A stretch of DNA of 61,188 nucleotides from an uncultured Clostridia bacterium. GTDB taxonomy: Bacteria; Bacillota; Clostridia; Oscillospirales; Acutalibacteraceae. The stretch lies in contig CALWVN010000010.1 of NCBI GenBank assembly GCA_944384995.1, positions 1 through 61,188 on the forward strand. The letters are read 5' to 3'. Position numbers and translations under genes: made by a program. The notes under the pieces were generated by a model. That model had not been told where the DNA came from, did not search any database, and saw nothing but the letters and a program-made list of their open reading frames with translations. Each line of letters opens with the position of its first letter. Position 1 is the stretch's first letter. This document shows, piece by piece, positions 45,172-54,542 of this stretch.

Positions 45172-46746
45172 TTATGCAAAATAAACGGTTATGAGCGCAA
45201 GCCCCATGGGTGGTAGCTCGACCTCGAGCACAATGCCGTTGTCGTTTGAAAAACGCAGTTTCTCTCTTTTCAGCTCGGACTCCCCTTTAAGGATCTCTGT
45301 TTCGCCCTTGCTCAGATATTTTTTTGCGCCGTTCGCCTGCCATTTTTCAAAAGCGTTGGCGTGCGTTTCATCGACACGGAGGATGTCCGCCGACACACAG
45401 GTTTTGTCCGTCAAAAGCCGGATACGGACCGTCTGTTCGCTTATCTCGTGCAGCAAAGAATTATGATTGACCGCCATGAGCTGAAGCGCGTTTATCCCGG
45501 CGTTATCGACCGCGTAAACATCGACGGTTTTCTCTCTGCATACGGTTTCATACAGCTCGCCGTCCATTTTGTGCAAAAGCTCGAACGCTCTGTAAGGCGC
45601 TTTCGGGATCCCGTGCTGCGTCATAAGTCCGAAGCCGCCGTGGAACTCATCGCTGTCCTGACCGCTTTCTTCAACTATATCACAAAATGTCCAAAACGAA
45701 TATCCCTTGACCAAGTCGACCCCGTCCAGGATCGTTTTTACTATAAACGAAGCGCCGAAGGCACTGTCGGATTTGAGCCCCGCAAGGCTGCCCCATTCGG
45801 TATAGTAAAGCGGCAGACCACGCGATTCCGAACGCGCTCTTTTCGTCATCTCCGTCAAAACACCACGGTCGACATGCTCCCAAATATGCGACCGAAAAAC
45901 AGAATATTGCTTTTTGAATTCCTCAAATTCTTCTCCGCCCTCTTTTGCCATGCGCATAACATTCCGAACCTGCTCCATATCGCCGGTATTGAGCGGATTG
46001 ACGAAATTCGCACTGTCCTCAACGCCGTAGCCTAACACGACATCGGTCGGGTAATGGTGGGTCGAAACAAAATCAACGGGCGCGCCGCTCGACGCGCAGA
46101 AATCGAGAAAATCGGGTATCCACGCATTGTTTGAGGTTGCAGGACCTCCGACGCGAAGCGATTTATCGCAGGCTTTTACAGCCTGTGCGGTCACCTTATA
46201 GAGCTTGAAGTATTCTTCCTTGTCTGCCGCCCAGAAACCGTACGGCGAGCCGGGACCGCCGAGATTCGGCTCGTTCCAGACCTCAAAAAACCACTGCCTG
46301 ATCTCAGAAAGGCCGTAACGCTCGATCAAATGCTCGATAAATTTCTTTATGAAAGCGCTCCATTTTTCATAATCCTTAGGCGGCGTCGTGTTGCCTTTAT
46401 AATGAAAAATCGTGCTGTCGCCGCTTGCCAGAGCCTCGGGCATGAAGCTGAGCTCAACGAACGGCTTCATGCCGATCGAAAGCAGGAAGTCATAAATATT
46501 GTCAATGTTAGAAAACGAATATACCAATTTGTCCGAAAACATCGGTTTTTTGACAACACTCATGTCGTCGTCAAAAAGGCCGTGAAAGCGCAGATATTTG
46601 AATCCGAGCTCCCGGTGGCACTGCGTGAGCATCTGCCTGTAATCCTCGCGCAGGGCGGTTGCGGCGTGGCAGCTTCCGATGCACATTTCCCAATATCTGT
46701 CGAGCGGCTTTTTTGCCGAGTTTAAATCCAATTTGTATGTTATCAT
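45172..46746 (-). CDS. Glycoside hydrolase family 39 (beta-xylosidase type)
   Basis: A 524-residue GH39 enzyme. The barrel begins ELGFKYLRFHGLFDDDMSV; acid/base Glu is in FEVWNEPNLGG (~residue 163) and the nucleophile Glu in LYYTEWGS (~residue 320). A beta-sandwich domain follows. GH39 includes beta-xylosidases, alpha-L-iduronidases and others acting with retention. No signal peptide. GGAG precedes the start, nine bases after the lipoprotein gene. Confidence 0.9.
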   Translation of the reverse strand: MITYKLDLNSAKKPLDRYWEMCIGSCHAATALREDYRQMLTQCHRELGFKYLRFHGLFDDDMSVVKKPMFSDKLVYSFSNIDNIYDFLLSIGMKPFVELSFMPEALASGDSTIFHYKGNTTPPKDYEKWSAFIKKFIEHLIERYGLSEIRQWFFEVWNEPNLGGPGSPYGFWAADKEEYFKLYKVTAQAVKACDKSLRVGGPATSNNAWIPDFLDFCASSGAPVDFVSTHHYPTDVVLGYGVEDSANFVNPLNTGDMEQVRNVMRMAKEGGEEFEEFKKQYSVFRSHIWEHVDRGVLTEMTKRARSESRGLPLYYTEWGSLAGLKSDSAFGASFIVKTILDGVDLVKGYSFWTFCDIVEESGQDSDEFHGGFGLMTQHGIPKAPYRAFELLHKMDGELYETVCREKTVDVYAVDNAGINALQLMAVNHNSLLHEISEQTVRIRLLTDKTCVSADILRVDETHANAFEKWQANGAKKYLSKGETEILKGESELKREKLRFSNDNGIVLEVELPPMGLALITVYFA

Positions 46747-46755
46747 AGTTCTCCT

Positions 46756-47562
46756 TTATTTGTATTCGGCGGTAATGCTATAGTTCAGATCTGCGATGAT
46801 ACGGATGCCCAAATATTTAAATTCCGCGTCGATATTCTCGCTGTAGGATATTTTAACGGTAACGAGCTGTGTAAAATCCTCGTTGAACTGAGCGACGAGT
46901 TTGCCGCCTTTCAAGTTCAAGACCGAGCTGTTCAGCTTTACGCTGCCCGGAAGAGCCGGAAGGATATTTTTAACCTTTGTCCCGAGCTCCTGTGCTCTTG
47001 CCGCATCGACGATATTGATATAGCCGTTGACACTGCTGCCTGTAAAATCCGAAACACTGCGGTCTTTGAGCGTGACGGTGAGCGTCGTACCGCTCAACTG
47101 CGTGCCGGCAACATCGGATGACGATATGGCCGAAAGCGCCGCGCCGTTTTGATCACTTCTCTCAAAGCCTTGTCTGAATTCTATCTCGCTTTCGACCTGC
47201 TGGTATTTCGGGTCTGAAAAATCAATATATACGGTATCCTGTGTTCCTATCGTGCCGTTTGCGAGCTTTTGCTCGATCAAAGCACAGTTTAACCTTTGTG
47301 TGCCGATGATGCTGTTGAAAACCTCGAGCGCCGCTTGACCGGTTGCCGGCTTTTGATCTTGTGCCGACACGGACAGGTTTTCGCCGCCGTTTGAAACGTC
47401 TTCCCCGTTGGCGGCGGTCTGTCCGTTGACAGGCGCTGCGGTAGTCTGCGCAGTGATGGCTGCTGTCGTATCCTCTCCGTTCCCCTTGCCGCAGGCCGCA
47501 AAAGCCGTGACCATAAGCGTTAAAGCCAAAATAAGCGACATGGTTTTTGTTGTTTTCCGCAT
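46756..47562 (-). CDS. Lipoprotein of unknown function
   Basis: A 268-residue predicted lipoprotein: signal peptide with lipobox FAAC (cleavage before Cys 24), a Thr/Ala/Asn-rich linker (~25-75), then a mostly beta domain (to 268) with DTVYIDFSDPKY, TLTVTLKDRSVSDFTGSSVNGYINIVDAARAQELG. I recognise no domain. It is placed between GH3 and GH39 genes in the operon and is the only lipidated product here, so it may bind the glycan at the surface. Confidence 0.75.
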   Translation of the reverse strand: MRKTTKTMSLILALTLMVTAFAACGKGNGEDTTAAITAQTTAAPVNGQTAANGEDVSNGGENLSVSAQDQKPATGQAALEVFNSIIGTQRLNCALIEQKLANGTIGTQDTVYIDFSDPKYQQVESEIEFRQGFERSDQNGAALSAISSSDVAGTQLSGTTLTVTLKDRSVSDFTGSSVNGYINIVDAARAQELGTKVKNILPALPGSVKLNSSVLNLKGGKLVAQFNEDFTQLVTVKISYSENIDAEFKYLGIRIIADLNYSITAEYK

Positions 47563-47565
47563 TTT

Positions 47566-49821
47566 TCATTCTCCTTTTTTGTTATGTGCATCCAGCAGCG
47601 CGTTCATCTGCCCGATGAGCGTATGCACCTGCTGCATAGTGACCAGCTTGAATGTCGGAAGGGCACGAAGCGGAGCGTTAAGCGCCATCTCCCGCAGCAT
47701 GACTGCTTCCTGCTCGCTGCGCCGTTCTGCCTTGCCTTGGTGTATTGCCGCGCGGAACCCTGCAAGCATTTTTTCAACTGCGGGTCGCGTGGCCGGATGC
47801 TCGAACAGTGCGGCTATCGTCGTGTTTTGATCGACCGTAAGCGGTATGACCCCCGTTGCTTCAAGAACGATTTTTTTATTCAGGCAGATGTCGCGCGACG
47901 AACGGCCGGCATAGACCGTGAATTCTCCGCCGCGGCAATACCAACGGCCGAGTTTTTCGCTGAACTGATCAAAAGCACGGTCGTCAAGATCGATTCGGAC
48001 GGTTTTGCTCTCGCCTGCGTTCAGATATATCTTTTTAAATCCCGCGAGCCTTTTGCATTTCTCATCGGAAGCGGAAACGTACATCTGCACCGTTTCCGTG
48101 CCCGCGCGTGCACCGACGTTTGTGACAGTTACCGTGACGCAAAACGGGTCGGAGCTTGAAATATGCATGTCCGACAGCTCAAATTCCGTATAAGAAAGAC
48201 CGTGGCCGAACGGGAACAGCACGTTCATGTTCTTCGCGTCATAATATCGATACCCGACATAGGTTCCCTCACTGTAAACGACCTTTTCTCCGTCGCCCGG
48301 GAAATCGAGATAGCACGGCGTATCCTCGAGCCTTTCGGGAAAGCTCTCGGGCAGCCTGCCGACAGGCTCTGCGTCGCCGTAAAGCAGCGCGTCTGCCGCT
48401 TCGCCTACGCCCTCGCCGCCGAGATACATATTCAGTATCGCCGCAACGTCATCCGCCCACGGCATCTCGACCGGGCTTCCGATATGGAGCACCACGACCG
48501 TATTCGGCTGAACAGCAGCAATCTTTTCGATCAGCTCGTTTTGAGAGCTCGGCAGCTTCATATGCCGCCTGTCATATCCCTCGCTTTCATAAGAATCGGG
48601 CAGACCCGCGAAAATGACGGCCGTTTGCGCATTTTTCGCCGCCTGCACGGCTTCCTCGATCTTACTTTCGGAAAGCGCTTCGCCGCCCGTCCCGAATCCG
48701 TCCGCATATACGATGTTGCTGTGCTGCGCCGCATCAAGTGCACCCTTGACCCGGTATGCGTTTATGTGCGACGAGCCGCCGCCCTGATACCGCGGCGCTT
48801 TGGCGAATGGACCAATATATGCAGTCTTCTTGCCTCGCTCAAGCGGGAGAACGCCGTTGTTTTTCATGAGCACGGCGCACTGCTTTGCAGCCTGAACTGC
48901 GGCTGCATGGTGCTTTTCGCGGTCGAATTCTTCTTTTTCACAAACGGAGTCACAATACCGAAAGATGATTTTGAGGATCCTTTCGACCACTTCATCCAGG
49001 ATCTTTTCGTCGAGCCGCCCCGAACGGACTGCATCGACGAGCGCTTTGTCGCCGCTTCCGTCATAATACGGCATCTCCAGATCGAGCCCCGCTTCTGCGG
49101 CGAGGACACGATCGTTGACCGCGCCCCAGTCCGAAACGACAAAGCCGTCAAAGCCCCATTCCCCGCGAAGCGTTTTCGTGAGCAGCTCACGGCTTTCGCC
49201 GACGTATGTTCCGTTGATTTTGTTATAGGAGCTCATGACGCTCCACGGCGCAGCCTCTTTGACCGCGATCTCGAATGCGCGCAGATAAATCTCACGCAAG
49301 GTTTTTTCATCGAGCTGTGACGAGCAGGTCATTCTTCGGAATTCCTGATTGTTGGCGGCAAAATGCTTCGCACACGCGCCCACGTCATGCTTCTGAATGC
49401 CTCTGATCTGCGCCGCGGCGAGCTTTCCCGTCAGAAACGGATCTTCCGAGAAATATTCAAAATTCCTGCCGCACAGCGGACTGCGCTTGATATTCATCGC
49501 AGGCCCTAAAAGCACCGCCACATCCTCTGCCCGGCATTCCTGCCCCAGCATATCGCCCAGCTTTTCCAAAAGCGCCTCGTCAAAGGAAGCCGCTGCAGCG
49601 CAAGCCGCAGGGAAGCATATTGCTTGGATAGAATCGTTGAGTCCCAAATGGTCTGTCGCGCCGCCCTGCTTGCGCAGCCCGTGCGGGCCGTCGGACACCA
49701 TTACCGACGGGATGCCCAATCGCTCAACGCTCTTGAGCCGCCATGTGTCTTTCCCCGAGCAAAGCCCTGCTTTTTCTTCAAGCGTCATTTCGCTTATCAA
49801 AGCTTTTAGATCTCTTTTCAC
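47566..49821 (-). CDS. Glycoside hydrolase family 3 (beta-glucosidase/xylosidase type)
   Basis: A 751-residue GH3 enzyme. Opening MTLEEKAGLCSGKDTW, MVSDGPHGLRKQ and nucleophile Asp in VVSDWGAVND (~229) belong to the (alpha/beta)8 domain; the second domain has GPFAKAPRYQGGGSS; an FnIII-like domain follows (VTVTNVGARAGTETVQMYV). About 90 further helical residues at the C terminus are seen in some clostridial GH3 proteins. Start codon is GTG with AAAGGA nine bases upstream. First gene of the operon, divergent from an AraC regulator. Confidence 0.9.
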   Translation of the reverse strand: MKRDLKALISEMTLEEKAGLCSGKDTWRLKSVERLGIPSVMVSDGPHGLRKQGGATDHLGLNDSIQAICFPAACAAAASFDEALLEKLGDMLGQECRAEDVAVLLGPAMNIKRSPLCGRNFEYFSEDPFLTGKLAAAQIRGIQKHDVGACAKHFAANNQEFRRMTCSSQLDEKTLREIYLRAFEIAVKEAAPWSVMSSYNKINGTYVGESRELLTKTLRGEWGFDGFVVSDWGAVNDRVLAAEAGLDLEMPYYDGSGDKALVDAVRSGRLDEKILDEVVERILKIIFRYCDSVCEKEEFDREKHHAAAVQAAKQCAVLMKNNGVLPLERGKKTAYIGPFAKAPRYQGGGSSHINAYRVKGALDAAQHSNIVYADGFGTGGEALSESKIEEAVQAAKNAQTAVIFAGLPDSYESEGYDRRHMKLPSSQNELIEKIAAVQPNTVVVLHIGSPVEMPWADDVAAILNMYLGGEGVGEAADALLYGDAEPVGRLPESFPERLEDTPCYLDFPGDGEKVVYSEGTYVGYRYYDAKNMNVLFPFGHGLSYTEFELSDMHISSSDPFCVTVTVTNVGARAGTETVQMYVSASDEKCKRLAGFKKIYLNAGESKTVRIDLDDRAFDQFSEKLGRWYCRGGEFTVYAGRSSRDICLNKKIVLEATGVIPLTVDQNTTIAALFEHPATRPAVEKMLAGFRAAIHQGKAERRSEQEAVMLREMALNAPLRALPTFKLVTMQQVHTLIGQMNALLDAHNKKGE

Positions 49822-49933
49822 GCCCGCTTTTCCTTTCTGCCAAAAATTTTGTCGTTCGATTTAACTATTTGTATCATATCACGACAGCAAAGAAAAATAA
49901 ATCACATATTTTAAGGAGTTTTATAGGTATTTC

Positions 49934-49962
49934 TTTTCATTTTATAAAAAACGTGTTAAAAT
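49934..49962 (+). promoter_or_regulatory. Probable promoter of the AraC-type regulator
   Basis: TTTTCA (49934-49939), 17-base spacer, TAAAAT (49957-49962). The 190-base divergent region with the GH3 gene is A/T-rich; reading leftwards TATGAT near 49877 is a possible -10 for GH3. Confidence 0.45.
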
Positions 49963-50014
49963 AAACGCAGAAATCCAATCTGTAACGAAAATGGATGAAC
50001 GACGGGGTGAACCT

Positions 50015-51094
50015 ATGCAGATCGAAAAGATTTATGACAGCGTGATCCATTTGGATGAAGAGGAGCAGATAGGGTATGCATATTATCAGGAAACCGGAGA
50101 ATACCTTGACTACCCGCTTCTTTTATATTTAAAAAAGCAGCTCGATCCATATGATTTTTCGCAGTTGGATACGCAAGCCGCCTCTGAGCACAAAAAGAAT
50201 CTGATCCTGCGCTTTAACGCGAGCCTGTCCGGCGTTCTCAATGAACAGCTCTTCATCGAAGAGGGCTCGAATGCGGAGATCCAGCACCTGCCGCGCTATA
50301 TCGATATTTTCGCGCACCGGCATGATTTTTTTGAGATCGTTTGCACAACAAAGGGACAATGTCAGCACAAAGTTGAGGGGATGGAAAACTATATGAAGCA
50401 GGGGGATATAACGATTATTCCGCCGAACGTTCTGCACTATCTGCGGGGCGAGCCCGACTGCATAACGCTGACCATAAAAATCCGAAAAAGCACCTTTGAC
50501 CGCGTTTTTTCTGTGCTCATGCGCAGCGGCACGACGCTCTCGGCATATTTCGCGAAAACGCTTTATTCGCAGCATTATCGCAACTCGCTGACCTTCCACT
50601 GCGGACAGGACGCATTTTTGCCGGAGCTTCTTTTGTATATGCTCGCACAGCAGTCTGAAAAAAAGCTGCATTATAATCATGTGCTTGAGGGGCTTCTCGC
50701 AACCTTCTTCTCCTATCTTGTTCAAAATTATGAGGACACGATCGAATTTTCCAGCGGCGACAATGCGCTCAACGAGCGCATGATCGAAATAGAAAGCTAT
50801 ATCCGCCAAAATTTCAGAACCGCCACGCTCAAATCGGTTGCGGAAAAATTTTATCTCAGCCCGGCGTATCTCAGCACAACTATAAAAAATCAGACCGGCT
50901 TTACTTTCTCTTCCATCCTGCGCAGGCTCAAGATGGAAAGCGCCGCCGACCTCCTGACGACTACGGACATGAAGGTCAAGCAGATCTGCGACAGCGTCGG
51001 CTATTCCGATACAACGCAGTTTATAAAAACCTTCAAGGCCTATTACGGAACGACCCCGCTGAAACACCGCCAAACATATCAGCAACACGAATAG
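50015..51094 (+). CDS. AraC-family transcriptional regulator
   Basis: A 359-residue regulator. A cupin-like sensor domain (HRHDFFEIVCTTKGQCQH, GDITIIPPNVLHYL) covers ~90-190; the C-terminal ~100 residues form two helix-turn-helix units (TLKSVAEKFYLSPAYLSTTIKNQ, VKQICDSVGYSDTTQFIKTFK). It is divergent from the GH3 operon, which it most likely activates in response to a sugar. ATG 50015 is preceded by GGGGTGA; an in-frame ATG at 49991 is possible. It is the last gene before the AT-rich accessory region. Confidence 0.9.
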   Translation: MQIEKIYDSVIHLDEEEQIGYAYYQETGEYLDYPLLLYLKKQLDPYDFSQLDTQAASEHKKNLILRFNASLSGVLNEQLFIEEGSNAEIQHLPRYIDIFAHRHDFFEIVCTTKGQCQHKVEGMENYMKQGDITIIPPNVLHYLRGEPDCITLTIKIRKSTFDRVFSVLMRSGTTLSAYFAKTLYSQHYRNSLTFHCGQDAFLPELLLYMLAQQSEKKLHYNHVLEGLLATFFSYLVQNYEDTIEFSSGDNALNERMIEIESYIRQNFRTATLKSVAEKFYLSPAYLSTTIKNQTGFTFSSILRRLKMESAADLLTTTDMKVKQICDSVGYSDTTQFIKTFKAYYGTTPLKHRQTYQQHE

Positions 51095-51169
51095 GTTTAT
51101 TTGTTCGTGGTTATAAGCAAATCGCAAAGCGTGGCTTGTCGCCCTTGAAAGGGGGTCTGTATCCTCTGA

Positions 51170-51415
51170 AACTTAGAGGTTTGTCTGAAAGTCAGCAAAG
51201 ACAGGGGTAAAGCGGCTTACGAGCTGCTGCAAATGCTCTATGCTTGGAAAGAGCAGGCGGACAAGCGCTCTGCCAGTGAAATCAGCAAGGACGATTATGA
51301 TCACTGGCGTTACTGCGATCCGAAATACGATGCCCCATAGCTCTGGGCGAAAGTCCCTTGGCAGGAATTAAGCGACGCATTAGCCGGAGCATTCAAAGAC
51401 AAATTAAAAGACTAA
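51170..51415 (+). pseudogene. 3' remnant of a mobile-element gene, with an in-frame stop
   Basis: The frame 51170-51415 reads KAAYELLQMLYAWKEQADK...DDYDHWRYCDPKYDAP, then TAG (51338), then LWAKVPWQELSDALAGAFK and a final TAA. Reading through the TAG gives one continuous protein tail typical in style of element-encoded proteins. A TGA closes the frame upstream at 51167. So this is the tail end of a decayed gene. I cannot name the family with confidence. It accounts for most of the gap 51095-51432. Confidence 0.55.
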
Positions 51416-51432
51416 TCGAAAGGAACATCTAT

Positions 51433-51795
51433 ATGAATTTAAGCAGAATTAAAAATAAAGGCACTCTTTGTGCGTTAGTAAATTGCGAAAATACAGTTAT
51501 TACGGACACCCAATCAGCACTTGATTTGCTAATGAGTGCAAAGTACGATATCGGAACGAAAAATATCGTAATTTCCAAGCAGCTTATTACAGAGGATTTC
51601 TTTGCCCTCAGTACGGGACTGGCTGGAGAGATATTACAAAAGTTTATCAATTACGGTGGTCGTATTGCTATTTACGGTGACTATTCACACTACACAAGCA
51701 AACCATTAAGAGACTTCATCTATGAGAGCAATAATGGTAAGGATGTATTTTTTGTATCATCTTTGGAGGAAGCAGTTGAAAAACTCACCAAATGA
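51433..51795 (+). CDS. DUF4180 domain protein
   Basis: A 120-residue protein of the DUF4180 family (ITDTQSALDLLMSAKYDIGTKNIVISKQLITEDFFALSTGLAGEILQKF shows the conserved core, in parts). No function is established. GAAAGGA precedes the ATG. Low GC compared with the genes to the left, so probably arrived with the accessory region. A good terminator follows. Confidence 0.8.
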   Translation: MNLSRIKNKGTLCALVNCENTVITDTQSALDLLMSAKYDIGTKNIVISKQLITEDFFALSTGLAGEILQKFINYGGRIAIYGDYSHYTSKPLRDFIYESNNGKDVFFVSSLEEAVEKLTK

Positions 51796-51817
51796 TTACA
51801 AATTAAAATGACGACAA

Positions 51818-51859
51818 AAAGCCCTTAGCTATGAGTGATTACCCACAGCTAAGGGCTTT
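51818..51859. terminator. Bidirectional terminator
   Basis: AAAGCCCTTAGCT (51818-51830) with AGCTAAGGGCTTT (51847-51859), 13-bp perfect stem with a 16-base loop, between DUF4180 and the convergent ATPase gene. Confidence 0.75.
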
Positions 51860-52169
51860 GTAATATGGATTTCTTCCGCCATGCAAGCCGCCTTTTATCA
51901 TTCCGTAACCCGTAAACCACCGGGCTACAAGAATAATGGCTCTTGCAGTCTTTATCAAATTGTTATCAAAAGACTTCTGTAAGCGCCGCAAACCCGCATA
52001 AATACTGGGTTTTTACGGTGCTTCGTTTTATTCCCACTCGCTCCTGAAAACCGCCACTTAAACAATTTTGTATTGGTGATTTAGCACGAGTTATTTTAGT
52101 TATCTGAAATATCCATAAAATATGGACTCTCCAAATTCCTGTTGTCATTTTGTTGTCACGTAGACTGTT
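51860..52169. other. Non-coding gap at the left of the restriction cassette
   Basis: No credible gene. A weak hairpin AAACCC...GGGTTT lies at 51990-52012. Short repeated TGTTGTCA-like words (near 52139 and 52150) recall the 3' ends of integrase-type elements, but I see no clear attachment site. Confidence 0.4.
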
Positions 52170-53699
52170 TTATGGCTGTGCCCCGATGAACAAACGCATA
52201 GCTTCTATAGATTCTTTCAAGTCAGTTTCATTGAATCGAACATTGTAAGTATTTTCGGGATGATGAATTTGATGGCGTATATATTCTGTCATTGTAATTT
52301 GATCGTTACGTGTAGCTCCATCACGAAGAACTCTAACATATTGTACGAGAGTTTTTCCGAGTTTGTAAGATTCGAGTAGCCCCTGTTCTTCTATATATCC
52401 GTATAGTTCATTGTGGTATTCTTCCGAAATCTCTGAAAATGCCAAGTAGTTAACTTCATTTAACGATGGATATGGTAATTGATTGGGTAAAGTATTCTCA
52501 ATAACTTTACGTGCCTCATCCATTCGTATGATACGGATATTTTCAAATTGTAACGCTTTAACAATAGTTGGGCTATGAGTAGTAATAATCACTTGGGTAT
52601 TTGTTGCTGTAGAAAGTGCTTCTAATGCTTTTATCAATTTCTTTTGATTCTCAGAATGCTGTGATGTCTCAGGTTCTTCTATCGCATATATAACGCTGGT
52701 AGCGTTTTGTTCACTTTGGCGGCGTTCAACTTCTGCACGAAAGAAGTTTAGAAGAATCAATCGTTTTGAGCCACTTCCTCGCTTATTAATAGGGATGTTT
52801 TCGTCACTTGTAATTGATACATTTTTGAAAACATCAGCCCATTTTAACCCGGACGCTGAAGGTATAACAGGATTAAGTGTGTTAGCTATATCCGGGCTCA
52901 TTTCACGCAATTTTTCTAATGTGCGAGTTGATACTTCTCTTAATTTTGCTTCTACAGTTGATGCTACTTCAAAGAGAGTTCGTTGCAGTTCTTCATCACG
53001 AAGTATTTCCTTTACCGCTTCTTTAAGAGGGTCTTGCACCTCACTATCGCCATCGCTATTTTTTCTGTCCGATTGAAAAAGTGAGTACAACGGCAAATAA
53101 CGCTGTAGTTTCTCCCAAATGGATTTTGTATCACCTTTAGTTACATCAATGTCGGTAATATTAAGTTGTAAATCTTCGTTATAATGCTGCCATATTGATG
53201 CACGCATTATGGCATTTCGTGTTCGATCACCACAAGCTATTTGCTTTGATTCAATTATCCTTCTAAGTTCACTATCCTTCTTCAAAAGTAAATCTGAACA
53301 ATTAGGATTTGTGGGATGATATGCCCTTATGAAAACCTTAGCATTTCCCCCATTTGGGTACTTCTTAATAACTTCTAGTAATCCTTCTGAATTCAATAAA
53401 TATTCGTTTGACAAGGTAGTTTCATTTGTGGAATCAATAATCACTCTGTCTGGAAGGTCAGAAAAGCAAACCGAGATACAGATATCATTATCTTCATTAG
53501 CACGTGCAGAAACATTGACGTCATTTTTATCAAGTTTAATAATACCTTTACTATCATTGAAAAATATATCTAACGCTTCCAAAATGCTAGATTTTCCCAT
53601 ATCGTTTTTTCCGACAAAAGCAGTTAAATCATCAAAATTAACGGTTGTTTCGCCACTATATCCTCTGAAATTTTTAATCTTTAATTTTTTGATATTCAT
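52170..53699 (-). CDS. OLD-like AAA ATPase linked to the restriction system
   Basis: A 509-residue SMC/OLD-type ATPase. FRGYSGETTVNFDDLTAFVGKNDMGKSSILEAL holds the Walker A (GKNDMGKSS, in shortened view); a signature region RGSGSKRLILLNFF and the Walker B YAIEEPETSQHSEN with a D-loop and the switch histidine in ITTHSP follow. After the ATPase the C-terminal ~110 residues do not show a TOPRIM nuclease motif that I can see, unlike classic OLD proteins; they are rich in helices and His (IRHQIHHPENTYN). Downstream of the Eco47II endonuclease by 33 bases, same strand, so it is part of the cassette. A role in phage defence is likely by analogy. Confidence 0.8.
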   Translation of the reverse strand: MNIKKLKIKNFRGYSGETTVNFDDLTAFVGKNDMGKSSILEALDIFFNDSKGIIKLDKNDVNVSARANEDNDICISVCFSDLPDRVIIDSTNETTLSNEYLLNSEGLLEVIKKYPNGGNAKVFIRAYHPTNPNCSDLLLKKDSELRRIIESKQIACGDRTRNAIMRASIWQHYNEDLQLNITDIDVTKGDTKSIWEKLQRYLPLYSLFQSDRKNSDGDSEVQDPLKEAVKEILRDEELQRTLFEVASTVEAKLREVSTRTLEKLREMSPDIANTLNPVIPSASGLKWADVFKNVSITSDENIPINKRGSGSKRLILLNFFRAEVERRQSEQNATSVIYAIEEPETSQHSENQKKLIKALEALSTATNTQVIITTHSPTIVKALQFENIRIIRMDEARKVIENTLPNQLPYPSLNEVNYLAFSEISEEYHNELYGYIEEQGLLESYKLGKTLVQYVRVLRDGATRNDQITMTEYIRHQIHHPENTYNVRFNETDLKESIEAMRLFIGAQP

Positions 53700-53732
53700 A
53701 AATAGCTCCTGATTTACAATTTTCTGATAGAA

Positions 53733-54542
53733 TTAGTGAAATCCTTTATAACTCCCAAATCCAAGCATATACGCAGCCATCGCAATTGCCAAATCTTCCG
53801 ATTCAACATTCTGTTCGCTTGCCAAAGCTCTCAGCTCATCAATAACAGTATCGTGTGGCACAATCGTACCTTCCAACGCTTTAACCGCCTTTTCAATAAC
53901 GGACGGCAATACCATACACATCTGATAAAAAGCGTCTTCCTGTCCTGTTACCAAAGCATAGAATTGATCAAGACTTACTCTGCGGATAAGTTTATGACCA
54001 ACCTTTTTCTTATCGACTGTTGTTTCCCATTTGATATTTTGAGACCGTTGTGCAATAGCTTCAACTAAAAAACAAGCACAGTCATCGTCATTTAGCAACT
54101 GATTCTGCATTTTGATAAAGGTTTTACCCGCCGAAGCAGAATTCATTGTATTATGTTTGTTTTTCATTTCAACATAAATGGTATGTACATTCCCTGCGTC
54201 AGGAATAGGAATACCGTCAGCGTTCTCATAAATTACATCCCAACCGCCTTCTTCGCCGTTTGGCGGAACGTGACAATTTTTTATGTATTGGAAAATACGC
54301 TGGTGAAAATATCCAATATCGTTGTTATTAGACTTGTCCCTTTGACGAAAAATTTCGTTACTTACAATTTCTTCCCAAGAAGATTGATATACTGTCTTGT
54401 CAAAAATCAACTTAATCGGATCAATGATATTTTTATTGAAACGCTTTAAATCAAATGATTCAAGTTTCTCTCCGTATTTTTCAATCGTTGCTTTGACGTG
54501 ATTTGAAAAATCTTCTTCACTTATAAAAGTTAAATTCCACAT
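53733..54542 (-). CDS. Eco47II-family type II restriction endonuclease (GGNCC)
   Basis: A 269-residue enzyme. The catalytic PD-(D/E)XK core is seen as GGWDVIYE followed by IYVEMKNKHNTMNS, the family hallmark. Members cut GGNCC (Sau96I/Eco47II specificity). It shares one base with the methyltransferase stop (TAATG), ensuring that the methylase is made first. AT-rich. Specificity is inferred from family. Confidence 0.88.
   Translation of the reverse strand: MWNLTFISEEDFSNHVKATIEKYGEKLESFDLKRFNKNIIDPIKLIFDKTVYQSSWEEIVSNEIFRQRDKSNNNDIGYFHQRIFQYIKNCHVPPNGEEGGWDVIYENADGIPIPDAGNVHTIYVEMKNKHNTMNSASAGKTFIKMQNQLLNDDDCACFLVEAIAQRSQNIKWETTVDKKKVGHKLIRRVSLDQFYALVTGQEDAFYQMCMVLPSVIEKAVKALEGTIVPHDTVIDELRALASEQNVESEDLAIAMAAYMLGFGSYKGFH

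Noticed and set aside
51860-52169. Integrase attachment site
   Set aside because: Short TGTTGTCA-like words are suggestive, but there is no integrase in the window and no matching repeat at another edge.
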